Shown piece after piece: positions 26,693-36,300 of a DNA stretch of 64,000 bases. The notes beneath the pieces are model-generated. The model made no database searches. It was given only the letters and a program-made list of their open reading frames with translations, and was not told where the DNA came from. This DNA comes from Clostridia bacterium (GTDB lineage Bacteria > Bacillota > Clostridia > UBA1381): contig JAFSXU010000034.1 in the NCBI GenBank assembly GCA_017443895.1, positions 184,106-248,105 on the forward strand, in the 5' to 3' direction. Position 1 is the first letter of the stretch. Each line of letters opens with the position of its first letter. Made by a program: the position numbers and the translations under genes.

Positions 26693-28244
26693 TATTCTTC
26701 ACCTCTAAATATTTAAAGTATGCTCCCTTATCACGCAGGTACATATCCTGAACACATATACCTATAACCGCACCCGTAAACCCAAGATATATATTCTCAT
26801 CGGTTATTACCTTCATATCCTTTGGCGCACCAAACGGTTTTTCACCGTCGCCGTCATCATAGGCAAACTGTAATTGGTTTTCCTTTATATGGGCACTTAA
26901 ATGAATAGGTACATTTTCCTTAATCTCTTTCACCTCATGTGTATACACAAGCTTTCCATGGTCTGCTGTTAAGGTGTTTATAAGCTTTTTACCTGTGTCA
27001 TTATCCCTGTTTATAAACATATAATGCCAGTCGCCCGTATCATAGTATGCGATTATGCCTGCCATATTTTTCTCACAATCAGGCTCAAACACAAGCTCGG
27101 TATTTACCGTTACATCTCGTTCCTCAATCCTATGTGCGACCATACTCTGACGGAATTTGCTCATAAGTCCGTCTCCGCCCTTTATAAGCAGTCCGTTATC
27201 ACTAAATTCAAGCATATCGTCAATAGGGCATCTCAAAGTCATAAGCGATTTGTCAAGAGTCTTTTCCTTTGTAAAGTCAAAATATGATTTTTTGGTGTTT
27301 TCACTCTCCGTAACACCCTTTGGCTCCTCTACAAACCTGAACGGCTTATTTCCACCGTCACAAAGCCTTAGCCAGCCCTCGTCATTCCAATACACCTTCT
27401 GTATGCAGGTTTCCCTGCCCATATATGTAGTATCGTCGGATGTGTCGGGGTATCTTGCGCCAAGATGCACCATATATATTTCACCCTCGGGAGTTTCTAC
27501 AATATCGGCATGTCCTGCTTTTTTTATGTAGAGTGATTTATTGTCACGGGCATGGAGCAGGATTTCCTTATCGTCCTCATACGGACCTAAAAGATTTTTT
27601 GATCTTGACATCTGCGCGCTGTGCTGCCAGCCCGTTCCGCCCTGTGCTTTTAAAATATAATACATACCGTCATGCTTCAGGATATGCGTACCCTCAACAA
27701 GCTCATTATGCGGTTCTTTATAAAACTGTATCCTATCCCCCACAAGCTTTTTCTTATTCGGATCATATTCCTGAAGCCACAAGCCGTTAAAACGCTTGCC
27801 CTCGGCATAGTGATTATCAAGATTTAAAAGCCATTTTCTGCCGTCATCGTCATGGAACAGCGATGGATCAAAGCCAAGAGAATTAAGATATATCGGCTCA
27901 CTCCATACACCGCTCTCTATATCGTCTGTTGTAACCAAATAATTATCGGTTGTCATAAACGCCCCACGCTCACGGACATTTGTGTATACAAGATATGCCG
28001 TTTTATCATCATACGACAAACACGGTGCCCAAATTCCGCCGCCGTCGGGAACACCCTGCAAATTTAGCTGTGATTTACGGTTTAGCGGATAATGGTCAAG
28101 CTCCCAATTTTTCAAATCGCTTGATTTATATACCGCAACGCCCGGCCACCACTCAAAGGTCGATGTTGCAATGTAATAATATTTGCCTACCCGTATTATT
28201 GACGGGTCAGGATTAAAGCCTCTTAATATCGGATTTTCAATCAT
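26685..28244 (-). CDS. GH43-family glycosidase (beta-xylosidase/arabinofuranosidase-like), intracellular
   Basis: A 519-residue protein without signal peptide. The five-bladed propeller triad of GH43 is visible: D13 in GFNPDPSII, D126 in LGFDPSLFH and E184 in ELVEGTHIL. The C-terminal 200 residues form the beta-sandwich usual in XynB-like members. The expected action is removal of xylose, arabinose or a similar residue from imported oligosaccharides. The ATG at 28244 follows AAGGAG and starts right at the conserved ENPILRGFNPD; an upstream in-frame start would add 17 unrelated residues. It leads the operon GH43 - membrane protein - lyase, driven by a promoter with the cluster-wide operator. 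Confidence 0.93.
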   Translation of the reverse strand: MIENPILRGFNPDPSIIRVGKYYYIATSTFEWWPGVAVYKSSDLKNWELDHYPLNRKSQLNLQGVPDGGGIWAPCLSYDDKTAYLVYTNVRERGAFMTTDNYLVTTDDIESGVWSEPIYLNSLGFDPSLFHDDDGRKWLLNLDNHYAEGKRFNGLWLQEYDPNKKKLVGDRIQFYKEPHNELVEGTHILKHDGMYYILKAQGGTGWQHSAQMSRSKNLLGPYEDDKEILLHARDNKSLYIKKAGHADIVETPEGEIYMVHLGARYPDTSDDTTYMGRETCIQKVYWNDEGWLRLCDGGNKPFRFVEEPKGVTESENTKKSYFDFTKEKTLDKSLMTLRCPIDDMLEFSDNGLLIKGGDGLMSKFRQSMVAHRIEERDVTVNTELVFEPDCEKNMAGIIAYYDTGDWHYMFINRDNDTGKKLINTLTADHGKLVYTHEVKEIKENVPIHLSAHIKENQLQFAYDDGDGEKPFGAPKDMKVITDENIYLGFTGAVIGICVQDMYLRDKGAYFKYLEVKNNV

Positions 28245-28293
28245 AGTGTTTCTCCTTGACATTTTTAAGCTTGTGCATAATACCTTATTGTAC

Positions 28294-28358
28294 ATTATAC
28301 ACCAACATCTTAAATTTTGCCATAAGCATTAACAACAATAATGTTTGATTTTTAACAA
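28294..28358 (-). promoter_or_regulatory. GH43 operon promoter with cluster operator (distal copy)
   Basis: On the minus strand TATAAT (28294-28299) has a weak -35, TGGCAA (28317-28322), 17 bases away. TTGTTAAAAATCAAAC (28343-28358) starts exactly 49 bases from the -10, the same offset as the distal operator copy at the 48.8 and 63.8 kb promoters. The proximal copy is degenerate. A poor -35 plus an upstream direct-repeat site suggests activator dependence. Confidence 0.65.
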
Positions 28359-28373
28359 TTTTTCAAAACGCAG

Positions 28374-28401
28374 AAAAAAACACCTCGTTTTATGAGGTGT
28401 T
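28374..28401 (-). terminator. Terminator of the alpha-galactosidase gene
   Basis: AACACCTC (28379-28386) pairs with GAGGTGTT (28394-28401). On the minus strand a run of seven T residues follows. It lies upstream of the GH43 promoter and insulates it. Confidence 0.8.
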
Positions 28402-28433
28402 CTTTCCTTTACAAAGAGAGAGAGTTATTATAT

Positions 28434-28560
28434 AAATGAATAATGAACTTGTTACGCTAATGAATATTTAATAATTGCCAAAGAAAATCGCTTAGTGAGA
28501 TTTTCAACCAAAATTATTCATCATTCACTATTCATTCTTCATTTCGCTTGTATAAGCGAT
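28434..28560. repeat. AT-rich intergenic repeat with terminal inverted arms
   Basis: The left edge AATGAATAATGAA (28435-28447) is inverted in the right edge, a run of ATTCAT-type units at 28514-28542. Inside is the hairpin AAAATC/GATTTT (28485-28505), and CGCTTGTATAAGCG follows at 28545-28558. No coding potential. It looks like a miniature, MITE-like or REP-like element, but its copy number is unknown. The rest of the 333-base gap holds only the GH43 promoter and the terminator. Confidence 0.4.
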
Positions 28561-28628
28561 TATCTGCATTATAGCATATAAATTTTAATTTGTGTTATTC
28601 AATATTTTACTATTATATTTGAAATGCA

Positions 28629-30773
28629 TCATATTTTTACAAGGTGAACGGTAAATGTTGAAAAATCAAACTTCCCAAATTCGGGAACAACACCGTTATA
28701 CATAAGCTCATCACCGCCGTATACCTTTTTTGTATACATATCAATATAATCTGCATTCTCCGATAAGCCCATCAGTTTTATATGTTCTTCCTTTGAGTTA
28801 TGCTCGGACATACGCTTTGCACACATCAAAAATACCTCGCTTTTATCCTTTGCCACCATTTCCCATGCACAGTAATTTGTGTTAAACGGGTTTTTGAGCC
28901 TATAAAAATCACCGTTCAGCATAAGTGGTCGAAGTTTTTTATAGTCCTTAATCTGCTCACGAACCTCCATAAGCTCATCATCGCTCATTTTTGTTATATC
29001 AAGCTCATAGCCAAACACTCCGCATTTAGCCACATCGCCCCTCGTTTTAAGGCTTGTAATTCTGCCGTTTTGGTGGTTTGGAACAGCGGTTACATGCGCT
29101 GAAATTGCCGATATCGGGTATGCAAATGATGTGGAATACTGAATTTCAAGCCGTTTTACGGCATCTGAATTATCGCTTGTCCAGATTTGCGGCATATATG
29201 CCAATATCCCTGCATCAAATCTTCCGCCGCCGCCCGAACAGCCCTCAAACAGCACATTTGGAAACGCATTGCAAATTTGGGACATTACTCTGTAAAAGCC
29301 AAGATAGAATTTATGGTTAAAGCCCTGATACGGCATTTCGGTCATGGGTCTGTTCATATCCCATTTTACATACTCGATATTTGCCGAGCTTAAAATTTTT
29401 GAAACGGCATTTATTATATAATCACAAACCTCGTCCTTGGTAAAGTCAAGAAGGTACTCGCATCGGCTTGTTGTAGGCTCCATACCCGAAACTCTTATTA
29501 TCCAGTCGGGGTGATTTCGATAAAGCTCCGAGTCGGGGTTTACCGCCTCAGGCTCAAACCACAGTCCGAATTTTAACCCGAGAGCGTTTATCTTTTTTGC
29601 CAAGCCGTCAATTCCCGACGGGATTTTCTTTTCGTTTACAAACCAGTCACCCATTGACTTATCTTCGTCATAACGCTTTCCAAACCAGCCGTCGTCAAGC
29701 ACAAAAAGCTCCACTCCCTGTTTTGCGGCACATTTTGCAATTTCCATGAGCTTATCCTCGTTAAAGTCAAAATATGTCGCCTCCCAGTTATTTATAAGCA
29801 CAGGACGCTCCTGCTTTGACCATTTGCTTCTTGAGAGGTTATTTCTGAATAAATCGTGCAGTTCCCTTGAAATACCGCCGTATCCGCAATCGGAATATGA
29901 TAAAATACTCTGCGGAGTTTCAAATTCCTCGCCCATACCAAGCTCCCACGAAAAGCCAAATGGATTTATGCCCTGCAAAAGCCTTAAATTTCCAAACTGG
30001 TCGCTCTCAACGGTTGTTGAATGGTTTCCGCTATAGACAAGCGTTGCACCATACACCTCGCCAAAAAATTCTGTTGCGTCTTTTTTGGCAACCATAACAA
30101 ACGGGTTAATATGATGTGAGCTTCCGCCCCGTGCTGCGGAAATATCAAGCTTTATACCGCCTGTAATTTCCGTTTCCTTTAAGTTTCTCTCATTTGCCCA
30201 GCCGCCGCTAAGGTACAATGCCTTGTAATCGTTTTTGGGAAGCTCCAAAGCACAGCTATACGCGCGCTCAAGCTTTATTTTTGTATCGGATATGTTCTTT
30301 ATTTTTGCAGTTCTTGCGATAATATCATAATCGTCAAATACCGTGTACCCTAAAACCACGCTAAAGCCCGCATTTTTATCCTCGACAGTGATATACAGTG
30401 TTTGTACACTGCTTTTGCCCTTTAAAAGATACGGCATACCGCTTATTTTATCAACATCACCCTCTACAATCTCATACGATTTATATGTAAGCCTTGATAC
30501 ATTGTTTCCGTTTTTATTGAGAATGTCATATGCAGGCATTTTAAGGTCGGTATATCCGTATGACGGGTATTCCTGCGGTGTTATGTCAAGCGTCCATTTA
30601 TCGGGCCCTGCACTGTTCCAGACAGACCATTCCTGCTTTACCCAATCGTAATTTTTATCACGGAGTTTTTTTCCGTAGTAATAGTGCATAACATCTCCGC
30701 ATTCGTTTACGGCTATGATATAGCTTGTGTTTTTGCCTTGCAGATGGAATATGTTTTTGTTCTTGATTATCAT
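28629..30773 (-). CDS. GH36 alpha-galactosidase, intracellular
   Basis: Removes terminal alpha-galactose. The 714 residues have the GH36 layout: N-terminal beta supersandwich (about 1-310), catalytic barrel (about 320-620) and a C-terminal beta domain. The nucleophile is D472 in VKWDMNRP and the acid/base is D534 in TSDNSDA; GLWFEPEAVNPDS and LFEGCSGGGGRFD are also typical. There is no signal peptide. It follows the 829-aa surface protein gene after a strong hairpin and has no evident promoter, so it is probably read through from the 40.1 kb promoter. Galactose side chains would fit a pectin, arabinogalactan or gum substrate. Confidence 0.95.
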   Translation of the reverse strand: MIIKNKNIFHLQGKNTSYIIAVNECGDVMHYYYGKKLRDKNYDWVKQEWSVWNSAGPDKWTLDITPQEYPSYGYTDLKMPAYDILNKNGNNVSRLTYKSYEIVEGDVDKISGMPYLLKGKSSVQTLYITVEDKNAGFSVVLGYTVFDDYDIIARTAKIKNISDTKIKLERAYSCALELPKNDYKALYLSGGWANERNLKETEITGGIKLDISAARGGSSHHINPFVMVAKKDATEFFGEVYGATLVYSGNHSTTVESDQFGNLRLLQGINPFGFSWELGMGEEFETPQSILSYSDCGYGGISRELHDLFRNNLSRSKWSKQERPVLINNWEATYFDFNEDKLMEIAKCAAKQGVELFVLDDGWFGKRYDEDKSMGDWFVNEKKIPSGIDGLAKKINALGLKFGLWFEPEAVNPDSELYRNHPDWIIRVSGMEPTTSRCEYLLDFTKDEVCDYIINAVSKILSSANIEYVKWDMNRPMTEMPYQGFNHKFYLGFYRVMSQICNAFPNVLFEGCSGGGGRFDAGILAYMPQIWTSDNSDAVKRLEIQYSTSFAYPISAISAHVTAVPNHQNGRITSLKTRGDVAKCGVFGYELDITKMSDDELMEVREQIKDYKKLRPLMLNGDFYRLKNPFNTNYCAWEMVAKDKSEVFLMCAKRMSEHNSKEEHIKLMGLSENADYIDMYTKKVYGGDELMYNGVVPEFGKFDFSTFTVHLVKI

Positions 30774-30802
30774 ATATGTATCTCCTGTTATTTATATGGC
30801 AC

Positions 30803-30831
30803 AATAGGAGCTACTTTTGGTAGCTCCTATT
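30803..30831 (-). terminator. Strong hairpin without T-run between surface protein and alpha-galactosidase
   Basis: A perfect 12-base stem, AATAGGAGCTAC (30803-30814) with GTAGCTCCTATT (30820-30831). No T-run follows, so it may act as an RNA processing or stability element rather than a full terminator. Confidence 0.55.
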
Positions 30832-30838
30832 AAATCTG

Positions 30839-33328
30839 TTATTCCTTAACTATTATAACCTCTTGCAGGTTACCCTGATATTCCTGCGCATAGACATGGG
30901 AATATCTTGTTATATCGGTCTTTGAGCCTGTTCTTACGGCTCCGTTTTCATAGACATAAACAGTTGTCTGATTACCTATCTTATGCGGTTCTTTTGTGAC
31001 AACGCTGTCGTTTCCATCGGTGTCAAGAAGGATTACGGATGTACTTCTGTCCGCTACTATGCCGTAGCTTAAATACAGATCCGGCATAATGGCACTGCCA
31101 CCCTCCCAATATTTATTGGGAGTATCGCTGCCGTTGGTAATGGGCATTCTGCCCTCGTTAGCCTTAAACAGAAGCTGGACAACATTTACCTCGTTATCTG
31201 CATTTACGCCAACCTGGATAACATCGCCCTCACTAAGGTTACGGACAAGATAGTTACCTCTGTTATCCTTTAAATCATTATTGAATAATCTGTACTTGAC
31301 CTTTGACCCCTGCTGATAGCCCTCAATAACAACTTTTGGCTCACCCTCTTCTTTATCGTACTCGGAATATGTATCCGTTATGATAATGGAGCGCTTGGTC
31401 CTGAGGTTTTCAGGCTCGATGAAGTTTTCGTTCATCACTATACATCCTGCACTCATATACTCGTCAATATCGTAAACCCACATATCATATGTCTGGTTAT
31501 TAACCAATGCTGATGCGTCTATTACTTTATAATCGTCCTTTTCGCCACTGTACGGAATTACAAATATAGGCGTTGATGCGTCAATGAGGTATTTTGAGTT
31601 GAAGCACATATTATTCTTTCTGTACTTTCCCGCGCCCTTGAAATGAAGTGAGAAAAAGCTCTTATCCTCGTCAATACCGATATAGTTCTCGTCCGCAAGA
31701 TAAAGCGATGTGAGCTTGTTATCGCCGTTTACCTTATATGTAACAAGCCGCCTTTCAACAGGTCTTCCGCCAAGGTATGTCATAAGGTCGGCAGGTGCAT
31801 ATGTTCCGCCGTTTGTTACAACCTTTTTGTTTGCCTCAAAATACTCCACTGTATTATCTGCGGTAAGAATATGCGCATAATACGGGCCTTCCTCATTTGT
31901 TGCATAGCCATAGAAAAGCAGATACCCATACTTTGATGTGTTGAGCTTTAAGCCGTCACTTCTTACAAGCTTTCCAAGCATATCAAAATAGAATATGCCC
32001 TCTTTGTCGGTCTTTAGTTCATCGCCTGCATATGCGGGTGAGATATAATATGCCGTACCGGAAATTGTAGCTTTATTACTTGAAAGCGATGTTATTTCTC
32101 CGCTTATGGAGCCTGTAATAATATGCACCGTCGCACATTTTTCGTCATTACTCAAAGCAACCGCAATTACCGAGCCTTCCGTTACCTGACTGATGTCTAC
32201 AGCTCTGCCGTCTTTATAAATATAGAGGTTATCAATATTGTCTCCGTCTAAGTCGATACTGGTTTTTGCTTTATAGTCGTTTACGGTTTTTTTATCTCCG
32301 CCAATTGCATCAACATAGTAATACTGATAGTCCATGATATTCATTATATCATAGGCGCCGTTTCCGTTATTGTCGATAAAATCAATCTTTGCGGTTTCTG
32401 ACTTTAAATTATCCATTGTTACGGTGCCGTCTAAAACAACCTTGCCGTTATATACAAACAGCGTATTTTTGTCTAACTTTAGTGACCGCTCATGATTTCC
32501 CGACTCGTATCTTACGGTATTTTCAGTATATGAATTTACATCACAGCCATATACTGTAAGAATTGTATTTTGCTTGCTTGTATCAATCCATTTGATGATT
32601 GCACCGTCATCGCCCCTATCGGATTCATAGTAGTAAAACTTTACATGACAGCCAAGCAAATGCGAGCTGTATGTATTGCCCTGCGCATAGGTATCGGTGC
32701 CAATCCTTACCTCTGATTTTGAGGTAAGTATTCCGCCGTCTATAGCAGTATCGGCATTGGCAGTCAAAATGCCCTTGCCCTCATAGACATTTAAGTAATA
32801 CTCCATTACCGTTTTGTCCTTTTCAACAAGGCCCTTATCCTCTTGGTTGAGCGCCTTTAAATTAAGCGCATTATAGAACAGCATTACCATCTGTTCATAG
32901 GTGATTGACTTTGAATCAAATTTCACATTTGTGCCGTTAAACAATCCGTAGGTAGATACTACTCTGTTATAGTCGTATTTATTTACCTTTACAACCTCAT
33001 CATAGTCGATAACATCAAATATGACCTTAAGTGCGGTAATAGTTGAAACTTTCGTATCGTCAACTATGCCATACTTTCTCATTGCGGTGTCTACATCTAT
33101 ATTGGTTATTCCGCCCATCTTATAGGCATCTGTGAGGAATGTTTTTGCATCAACTGCTTCATTTGCCTTGTAATTATCCGGATACCCCGGAACAATATCA
33201 AGCGCCGCCAAAAGGCTGACCTCAAATTCCTTATCTATCCCCAACGCTGCACTTGCGGTTATATCAGGTACAACGAGCATTGTGCATACAATGCCAAAGG
33301 ATAATATAAAACTTAATATTTTTCTCAT
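30839..33328 (-). CDS. Secreted protein with degenerate SLH-like N-terminus
   Basis: An 829-residue exported protein with a signal peptide (1-27, ending ASAA). Residues about 30-175 have SLH-like spacing (EVSLLAALDIVPGYPDN, then ALKVIFDVIDYD, then ITYEQMVMLFYNALNL), but the TRAE-type motifs have decayed. The rest is beta-rich with no family recognised, so it may be a wall-associated or scaffold protein. The last four bases of the 2239-aa gene overlap its start (ATGA), so the two are translationally coupled and probably made in fixed ratio. Confidence 0.8.
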   Translation of the reverse strand: MRKILSFILSFGIVCTMLVVPDITASAALGIDKEFEVSLLAALDIVPGYPDNYKANEAVDAKTFLTDAYKMGGITNIDVDTAMRKYGIVDDTKVSTITALKVIFDVIDYDEVVKVNKYDYNRVVSTYGLFNGTNVKFDSKSITYEQMVMLFYNALNLKALNQEDKGLVEKDKTVMEYYLNVYEGKGILTANADTAIDGGILTSKSEVRIGTDTYAQGNTYSSHLLGCHVKFYYYESDRGDDGAIIKWIDTSKQNTILTVYGCDVNSYTENTVRYESGNHERSLKLDKNTLFVYNGKVVLDGTVTMDNLKSETAKIDFIDNNGNGAYDIMNIMDYQYYYVDAIGGDKKTVNDYKAKTSIDLDGDNIDNLYIYKDGRAVDISQVTEGSVIAVALSNDEKCATVHIITGSISGEITSLSSNKATISGTAYYISPAYAGDELKTDKEGIFYFDMLGKLVRSDGLKLNTSKYGYLLFYGYATNEEGPYYAHILTADNTVEYFEANKKVVTNGGTYAPADLMTYLGGRPVERRLVTYKVNGDNKLTSLYLADENYIGIDEDKSFFSLHFKGAGKYRKNNMCFNSKYLIDASTPIFVIPYSGEKDDYKVIDASALVNNQTYDMWVYDIDEYMSAGCIVMNENFIEPENLRTKRSIIITDTYSEYDKEEGEPKVVIEGYQQGSKVKYRLFNNDLKDNRGNYLVRNLSEGDVIQVGVNADNEVNVVQLLFKANEGRMPITNGSDTPNKYWEGGSAIMPDLYLSYGIVADRSTSVILLDTDGNDSVVTKEPHKIGNQTTVYVYENGAVRTGSKTDITRYSHVYAQEYQGNLQEVIIVKE

Positions 33329-36300
33329 TGTGTACCTCCTGCCATTCTATATATCATAACTGCCGCCTGCGCTCTTGTAGATTTTTGATGTGGCTTAAAT
33401 GTTCCGTCAAGGAACCCTGAAACAATGCCGGCTCTTGACATAGCCACTACGGCTGATTTTGCATAGCTCTCAATATCCGCCTCATCGTTAAACTTAACCT
33501 CTGCGCCCATATTCATACCAATCTTTGCAGTATCCATTGCACGGTTTATCATCACGCACATCTCCTGTCTTGAGATAGGATCATACGGTGCAAAGGTTGT
33601 GGCAGTTCTTCCGGTTACAATACCGTACTTATACGCTGTAGAAACGCTATCAACATACCAATCCTCACTAAGGTCGGTAAACGGATTGTCACTGCTCTTA
33701 TCGGTTATAAGGTGTCCGTATTCAAGAGTTCCCATAAGAATTTTTACAAACTCGGCTCTTGTGATATTGTCATTCGGTGCAAACCTGCCCTGTCCTTTAC
33801 CGTTAATAATCTTAACCGAGCTTAATGATACTATAGCCTTTTGCGCCCACGGAACGGTTGCGATATCCGAAAATCCGCCGATGTTTTCCATGCCCTGTGT
33901 AAAGTAGTTAGGATCGGGCTGTGGAATTATGCCCTGACCTGCATCGGGGATAACATTGCCGCTGTTATTGTCACCTGCGTTGCCTGCCGCACTGCCAAAG
34001 TTACCCATAGGCCCTGTACCTGTTGATGTTGTTCCGCTGTTTGCGGTAGCACCGCCGGAGTAGTTTTCGCCTCCGCCGCCTCCTCCGCCGCCGTTTGAGC
34101 CTGCGGTATTGGTATCAGCCTTTATGGTTACTGTTTTTGAATCGGTCTTTTTGTCATAGCTTGCCGTTATGGTTACGGTCTTTGCGCTTGTACCCGACGG
34201 AATGCTTAGTACTCCGTTTGCGATTGAGAGTCCGCCTGTTACACTCCATACTGCATCAGATGCCTTTATAGTCTGACCTGCCTGGTTTTTAAGAGCATAT
34301 GTATATGTTCTTAAAACTGTTGGAGATGTTGTAACTGTTTGCGGACCGTTAATTGAAATACTCTCGGTATCTGCAAGAGTTGATACCGCCTTTGTTGCAA
34401 CCAAATCACCGTATGTTGCTCTTAAAGTGACGCCCTCACCCGGCTTTGCACTATCCAAAACACTGAGCTTGCCCTCTGCTTTGTCATATGCAACACCTGT
34501 CGGCAATGCTTCGCTGTCAATCTCAATATTTATATTATCAAGCTTAAAGCCGTACTGGTCTGTTACCTCCACCGAATAATAATTTATACTCGGTGCCGAT
34601 ACCGCTTCACTGCCGATAATGCTTATCGCCTTAACCTGTGTGGGAGCCTTGGTTTCAAAGTTGGCATCATTAAACCATGCCCTGCCTGCTCCGTCAATAC
34701 ACAGACTCATAACTGCGTACTTTGCACCTACAGGCGCTGTGGTTACGCCTTTAATTTCCGTCTCTGTATCACTTATAACCTTATCGGACAGAGTCTCGCT
34801 TATAAGATTATCCGCCTCATCATAATATGATACCTTAACATATGCGCCCTTGTTTGCATTAAAGGTCTTTACCTTTACGCTGTATACATAGTCCTGACCC
34901 GGGGTTATGCCTTCAATATGCGAGCTGTCCCATTTTTCACCATAGCCTCTTGTAAGCTCAAAGTCCTCAAGCTCATAGCCCTCAAGCACAAGCGCTCCGT
35001 TATCCATGCCTGCAAGCTTGGTAATCTTTAAATCATCATACCAAACTGTACCGTTTTGGTTATTTGCACCGCCTCGGTATCTTAAATCAACCCTTAGCTT
35101 TATAGCATCGTTTGGAACTCTTAACTGACCCGTAAGCTCGGTCCAGTCGCTTGTATCGGTTGGATTTTCCTTATTCATCTTCAAAACAAGCAGGTTTTTA
35201 CTCTCATCAAGAGTTGTACCGTTTTTGTCGTATGTGAGTATATCGGCATAGACATTTGAGTCGGTCGAAACATTATCGGTCTTTACCCAAACAGAGAACT
35301 TATATGTGTGTCCGCCCTGTATGTCGATATTATTTGAAAATCTTACATAGCCCAGGGCTCTGTCAATATTTTCAATCTTTGCCGCACCACCGTTGTTTTG
35401 GGTATGGTCAACAGTACCGTCCCAGACAACATCGGCAGATGAATCGCCTGCGGCATATGTATTTGAGGTTGTTCCCCAGCCTGATAATGATGTGTCAAAG
35501 GTTGCATTTGCAAGGGATATAAACATATCGCTGTCAGTCCAGCCAACAGGGATATTATCCTCTATATCAGAAAAGCTTCCGTTTACCAAAGTAACGCTCT
35601 GTGCATTTTGCGGCGACCTTGTAAGTGTAATAACCACACTGTCTGTAACGCTTGTACCCGACACTGTTGCGGTTACGGTAACGCTTCCCTCTGATGCAGT
35701 GTTACTTACAAGCAATATGCCGCCCGATGTAATTGATACATCTTTGCGGTCTACACTCCAGACTACCTCGCCGTCAATTTCGTCATTGAACTGGTCTGAT
35801 ACCTTTGCATCAAAGTTGTATCTGTGCGTTCCCTCCTGCGGGATTATATACATACTGCTGTTTTCACTTATTTTAACGCTTGAAACAACAGGTGTGCTTG
35901 TTTTTGCAAACACCACATTATCATACCACACATCGCCGTTTGATGCGCCGTTTTTGAGTACAATCTGCGCATATGCGCTTCCGTTTGGTACTGTAACGGT
36001 GCTGTCCTTTAATACCCATGCTGTTGATGCAGGGTTTGACACGGTTTGCGTGTCTATAACCGTACCGTCCGATGCCTTAAATACCACCTCTGTTTTAATG
36101 CTTGCCTTGTTGTCGGTCATAGCAGAAAATCTGTAGGTGTATTCCTCACCCTGCGAAACTGCAATCGGGTGCGATGTCCAGCTCATTTTATCTGTTACCT
36201 TTAATGTATTCTTGCCGTCAACGGCAGTTTTGGTAGTGTCGATACCCTGAGGTACAAGGTTGAAGTTGCGGTAATATATTGTACCCTGTGCGCCCTTAAA

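Noticed and set aside
35393..36136. Long open frame on the plus strand opposite the 2239-aa gene (also at 48160-48783 opposite the 1261-aa gene).
   Set aside because: No SD, no recognisable domain, and low-complexity composition mirroring the Ser/Thr/Val-rich sense proteins. These are shadows of the large minus-strand genes.
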